16,502 nt of DNA from JAAERC01 sp965602655 (GTDB taxonomy: Bacteria > Zixibacteria > MSB-5A5 > GN15 > PGXB01). Every line of letters starts with the position of its first letter. Position 1 is the first letter of the stretch. The notes beneath the pieces were generated by a model that was not told where the DNA came from, searched no databases, and saw nothing but the letters and a program-made list of their open reading frames with translations. Shown one piece after another: positions 12,985 to 16,502 of this stretch. Location of the stretch: assembly GCA_965602655.1 (NCBI GenBank), contig CBFCZE010000056.1:1-16502 (forward strand), in the 5' to 3' direction. A program made the position numbers and the translations under genes.

Positions 12985-15596
12985 CACCTCCAGCGTCCAA
13001 AGGCGACGGCACTACGCCTCTGATGCGCCAGTACAATCAATTTAAAACGCAATATCCTGATAAAATCCTGTTCTTCAGAATGGGAGATTTCTATGAAATG
13101 TTCGGAGATGATGCCATAAAAGCCGCACCGATTCTCAATATTGCTCTGACCTCGCGGGGAAATATCAACGGCCGGAAGATTCCTCTGGCCGGTGTCCCGC
13201 ATCATTCGGCTGAGAAATATCTGACCCGGCTGATAAAGGCCGGGGAAAAAGTTGTTATTATAGAGCAGGTGGAGGATCCCAGACTGGCCAAAGGAGTTGT
13301 TAAGCGGGATGTTGTAGAAATTATTACACCCGGGACGTCAACCATTGAAGGTACACTCGACGATTCCAGTCATTATTATCTGGCCTCGCTCGATATAAGC
13401 ATAACATCAAAAATTGGTTTGGCTTATATTGATCTGTCAACCGGACGATTCAATCTCGACGAAAGCCCGCCCGATAAAATTTTTGAGAAACTTCGGGTAT
13501 TGTCGCCCAGAGAAATACTTTTTTCAAATGCCCACCAGGAAAATGAAGTAATCAGACTTTTGGAAAAGCAGGCGAATTATAATCTGACCGGTTTTGAAGA
13601 ATGGAACTTTGACTATAAAACTGCAACTCGTGAATTGTCCGAGTTTTTCGGAGTCGACACACTCGACGGTTTCGGCGTATCCGAATACAAAAGGGGATTA
13701 ACGGCCGCCGGAGCAATATATCGTTATCTAAGAGAGAATAATCGAACCAAGTTAGATCATATCAAAAAGATTACGATTTCCGATTCCGACAATCATATGA
13801 TGCTTGATTATAATAGCATTAGAAATCTTGAACTTGTCAAAAATCTTTCCGAGAACAGTGAAAAAGATTCATTGTACTATTCGATAAATCGAACCTGCAC
13901 ACCCGGTGGAGCGCGTCGGCTAAAAGAGAATATTCTACATCCATATAAGAAGCTGAAACCTATTATTTATCGTCGGCAGGGTGTTGAGGAACTGTTTAAG
14001 AATCGCGATCCGGCAGTTGAATTGCCGGCCCTTCTGAAAAAACTGCCGGATATGGAGCGCTTATCCGGCCGACTGGGGATGCGAAAAATAAATGCCCGTC
14101 AATTGGCTTATCTTCGTGACGGTCTGAATTCGGGCAATATAATTGTCGATAAAATCAGAGATTCAAAATCGGAGATTCTTTCAAATATTTCCAGGACCTA
14201 TCCCGATTGCGGCAAATTGATTGAATTGATTTCTTCTGCATTAACCGACGAACCGCCTTTGGTTGCCAATAAGGGCGGTCTTCTCAAAAAGGGATATTCC
14301 GGGGAGCTGGATCAGCTGAAGGATTCAATTTCCGGAGCCAAAGATTATATTGCATCGCTTCAAAATACCGAGAGGAAAAAAACCGGGATACCATCCCTGA
14401 AGGTCGGATATAACAAAGTGTTTGGTTATTTTATCGAAGTAACCAAAACACATCTGGACAAGGTGCCGGATAATTATATCAGAAAACAGACTCTGGTCAA
14501 CGCCGAACGGTATATCACTCAGGAGCTTAAGGAAAAAGAGGATTTAATATTTGCCGCCGAAGAGAAGATATTTTCGTTTGAGGAAAAACTGTATGACCAG
14601 CTGGTCGACATGGCGGCCGAATCGCTTGAGGATTTAATTTTGGCTGCAGACTATCTGTCCGAGATTGACCTGATTGTATCACTGGCCAATCTGGCCCATG
14701 AGAAAATGTATTGCTGTCCCGAACTTGACGAGGGAACGGAGATAGAGCTTATTGGGGGGCGACACCCGGTTATTGAGGATCTGTTACCTCCGGGCAGTTT
14801 TATATCGAACGATCTGAATCTATCGGTTGACAAGAGTAGAATAATGATACTAACCGGCCCCAATATGTCGGGGAAATCAACATATTTAAGGCAAATTGGA
14901 TTAATTGTAATTATGGCGCAGATAGGTTCGTTTGTCCCGGCCGAATCGGCTCGTATCGGATTGGTTGATCGGGTATTTACTCGAGTCGGAGCCATTGATA
15001 ATTTGGCGCGCGGGCAGTCGACATTTCTGGTCGAAATGATAGAAACCTCAAATATTCTTCATAACGCCACCGAGTCGTCGTTGATACTTCTTGATGAGGT
15101 GGGTCGAGGAACATCAACCTTTGACGGTCTTTCAATTGCCTGGGGGGTGGTGGAATATCTTAATGAAAAGATTAAAGCCCGGACAATATTTGCCACTCAT
15201 TACCATGAATTAACCGGCATGGCCGATTTATTTGACAGAATCGTTAATTTTCAGGTGGCGGTGAAACGATATGAAAATCAGATAGTCTTTTTGCATAAAA
15301 TAATTTCGGGCGGATGCGATGACTCTTATGGTATTGAGGTGGCTCGATTGGCCGGTATCCCCAAGAAAACAATCAGCCGGTCACGTGAACTTCTAAAACT
15401 TCTTGAATCGGGAAAATTCTCGCAGTCGGAACTGGCTCGCGGGGTTCATAAGAATATAATGCAGCATTCCTTATTTGACCAGAAACCGTCGCCGGTTGAA
15501 GATGAGCTTAAGGAGGTCGATGTCAATAATCTGACTCCGATGGAGGCGCTAAGATTACTGGGGAAGCTCAAGGAGATACTTGATGAAGGCAAATAA
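12981..15596 (+). CDS. mutS: DNA mismatch repair protein MutS
   Basis: An 871-residue MutS of normal length. It recognises mismatches and small loops and recruits MutL in an ATP-dependent way. Domain I carries the mismatch-reading GDF37-Y38-E39 motif. Connector, core/lever and clamp regions follow. The ATPase has Walker A G626-P-N-M-S-G-K632-S-T, Walker B LILLDE (D705, E706), and the signature VGRGTSTFDG. Near the C-terminus QHSLF (828-832) is a likely beta-clamp-binding motif, and the NLTPMEALRLLGKLKE tail matches the dimer/tetramer segment of long MutS proteins. All key residues are intact. The ATG overlaps the SPOR-gene stop (ATGA), and mutL begins before its own stop codon, so it is translated within one operon. 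Expected in the cytoplasm. Confidence 0.98.
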   Translation: MTPPASKGDGTTPLMRQYNQFKTQYPDKILFFRMGDFYEMFGDDAIKAAPILNIALTSRGNINGRKIPLAGVPHHSAEKYLTRLIKAGEKVVIIEQVEDPRLAKGVVKRDVVEIITPGTSTIEGTLDDSSHYYLASLDISITSKIGLAYIDLSTGRFNLDESPPDKIFEKLRVLSPREILFSNAHQENEVIRLLEKQANYNLTGFEEWNFDYKTATRELSEFFGVDTLDGFGVSEYKRGLTAAGAIYRYLRENNRTKLDHIKKITISDSDNHMMLDYNSIRNLELVKNLSENSEKDSLYYSINRTCTPGGARRLKENILHPYKKLKPIIYRRQGVEELFKNRDPAVELPALLKKLPDMERLSGRLGMRKINARQLAYLRDGLNSGNIIVDKIRDSKSEILSNISRTYPDCGKLIELISSALTDEPPLVANKGGLLKKGYSGELDQLKDSISGAKDYIASLQNTERKKTGIPSLKVGYNKVFGYFIEVTKTHLDKVPDNYIRKQTLVNAERYITQELKEKEDLIFAAEEKIFSFEEKLYDQLVDMAAESLEDLILAADYLSEIDLIVSLANLAHEKMYCCPELDEGTEIELIGGRHPVIEDLLPPGSFISNDLNLSVDKSRIMILTGPNMSGKSTYLRQIGLIVIMAQIGSFVPAESARIGLVDRVFTRVGAIDNLARGQSTFLVEMIETSNILHNATESSLILLDEVGRGTSTFDGLSIAWGVVEYLNEKIKARTIFATHYHELTGMADLFDRIVNFQVAVKRYENQIVFLHKIISGGCDDSYGIEVARLAGIPKKTISRSRELLKLLESGKFSQSELARGVHKNIMQHSLFDQKPSPVEDELKEVDVNNLTPMEALRLLGKLKEILDEGK
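15570..15575 (+). promoter_or_regulatory. Shine-Dalgarno for mutL inside mutS
   Basis: AAGGAG within the last mutS codons is 7 nt before the mutL ATG at 15583. It fixes the start and shows that the overlap is real. Confidence 0.7.
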
Positions 15597-16502
15597 CAAA
15601 CTTTTTGAAAAAAAATGGATAAGGCCACTTCCGGAAAGGCTGATAAACAAGATAGCCGCCGGCGAGGTAATTGAACGTCCGGCCGCTGTCCTAAAAGAGT
15701 TGGTGGAGAATTCGCTTGATGCCGGGGCATCTCGAATTGACATCGCTATTGAAAAGTCCGGATTGAAATCTATTGCAGTTGTCGATGATGGCTGCGGAAT
15801 CGAGGCCGATCAGATTGAGATTGCTTTTTCGCGTCATGCTACCAGTAAAATCAGAGATTTTAATGATCTTGAAGCGCTGTTGAGTTTTGGTTTCAGGGGT
15901 GAAGCTCTCCCGTCGATTGGTTCGGTATCTAAAACCAGGATGGTGTCAAAAACGGCCGAGGCCGATGATGGCCGCGAGTTAATTATTGAGGGCGGCGTTT
16001 TACAAAGTGTAAAACCGGTTGCGGCACCGGTTGGAACCAAAATAGAAGTGGACGATCTTTTTTATAATACTCCGGCCCGGCGGAAATTTTTAAAAACCGA
16101 AACTACCGAAGCACGTCATTTGACCCGGACAGCTACCGCCATGGCCCTGTCGGTCCCTGGGATCCGGTTCAGTTATACTTTAAACGGTCGCAGACTTTTT
16201 CTATTGAGTAAAAACGTCGATGAGATGCAATCGAGAGTAGCCGAATTATTATTCGGCAAAGAAAACACGCCGTTGCTGGAAGCAAAATATGATTCGGATA
16301 AACTCAAGTTTTCCGGATATCTGAGTTTTCCGGATAACTGCCGCCGCAATCGTAGTGGGTTGTATCTTTATATCAACCGGCGGTATATATTCTCACCGAC
16401 ATTGCTTCATGCTATAATGGCCGGATACGGCGAACTTCTGCCCGGCGGGCATTTTCCGGTCGGGGCTATATTTTTGAATATCGATCCGGTTCGGGTTGAT
16501 GT
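15583..16502 (+). CDS. mutL: DNA mismatch repair protein MutL (partial, runs off right edge)
   Basis: The first 306 codons of MutL, with the 3' part outside the window. The GHKL ATPase motifs are all seen: IAAGEVIERPAAVLKELVENSLDAGA with the catalytic E39 and N43, VDDGCGI, RHATSKI, GFRGEALPSI and LFYNTPARRKFL. The transducer domain follows, with YLYINRRYIFSPTLLHAI where E. coli has a VNGR sequence. The last residues are IDPVRVDV, which in the family lead straight into NVHP. MutL couples mismatch recognition by MutS to strand incision. The N-terminus is about ten residues longer than in E. coli (MKANNKLFEKK...). It overlaps mutS by 14 nt. Whether the missing C-terminus has the endonuclease DQHA motif cannot be judged. 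Confidence 0.97.
   Translation, partial: MKANNKLFEKKWIRPLPERLINKIAAGEVIERPAAVLKELVENSLDAGASRIDIAIEKSGLKSIAVVDDGCGIEADQIEIAFSRHATSKIRDFNDLEALLSFGFRGEALPSIGSVSKTRMVSKTAEADDGRELIIEGGVLQSVKPVAAPVGTKIEVDDLFYNTPARRKFLKTETTEARHLTRTATAMALSVPGIRFSYTLNGRRLFLLSKNVDEMQSRVAELLFGKENTPLLEAKYDSDKLKFSGYLSFPDNCRRNRSGLYLYINRRYIFSPTLLHAIMAGYGELLPGGHFPVGAIFLNIDPVRVD

Noticed and set aside
1..16502. CRISPR array, tRNA, rRNA, insertion sequence, prophage or defence island
   Set aside because: No regular direct repeats, no cloverleaf or rRNA-like stretch, no transposase, integrase or phage gene was seen on either strand.

Overview
The window reads as a stretch of chromosome from an uncultured-type, diderm (Gram-negative) bacterium. 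The envelope genes point that way: a Wza-type polysaccharide export protein with a signal peptide, a LapA/LapB-like pair, and a secreted SPOR-domain protein. Base composition looks moderately AT-rich (judged by eye, not computed). All supported genes lie on the + strand, tightly packed, with Shine-Dalgarno (SD) sequences of the GGAG/AGGAGG type and some TTG and GTG starts. The gene mix (DUF3795, Wza-like export, MutS next to MutL, a LapB-like TPR plus zinc-ribbon protein) fits a candidate phylum of the FCB group such as Zixibacteria, but that placement is an inference with low certainty.

Region 1 (about 45-2362) holds small accessory genes: a DUF6265-like protein, a cysteine-rich protein and a DUF3795-like cysteine-rich protein whose ribosome-binding site overlaps the previous stop, an alkyltransferase-like (ATL) DNA-damage protein with PWHR in place of PCHR, and a GNAT acetyltransferase.

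Region 2 (2460-9622) is a signalling and exopolysaccharide block. A single-domain STAS protein and a membrane-anchored GGDEF diguanylate cyclase precede a Wza-like exporter, a TPR protein with an unusual N-terminal domain, a CpsD-type tyrosine kinase with a tyrosine-rich tail, a DUF3473-type polysaccharide deacetylase, and a DUF362 protein. A plausible reading is a c-di-GMP-associated capsule or exopolysaccharide locus. The window shows no Wzz/PCP co-polymerase, no glycosyltransferase, no flippase and no exosortase, so the locus is either split across the genome or atypical.

Region 3 (9720-16502) starts with a secreted protein of unknown function. It continues with a lapA-lapB-SPOR-mutS-mutL run in which the last four junctions are separated by 3 nt or overlap by 1, 4 and 14 nt. 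Envelope-homeostasis genes and mismatch repair therefore look co-transcribed. mutL runs off the right edge just before its NVHP motif.

No rRNA, tRNA, CRISPR array, insertion sequence or phage gene was seen. No intergenic gap exceeds about 110 bases. Several gaps carry dyad symmetries that could be operators or RNA structures. Nothing here is clearly a new defence or mobile system. The best leads are the incomplete exopolysaccharide module with its novel TPR protein and membrane-tailed exporter, the paired cysteine-rich proteins, and the dyads before the GGDEF gene, before the TPR gene and before lapA.
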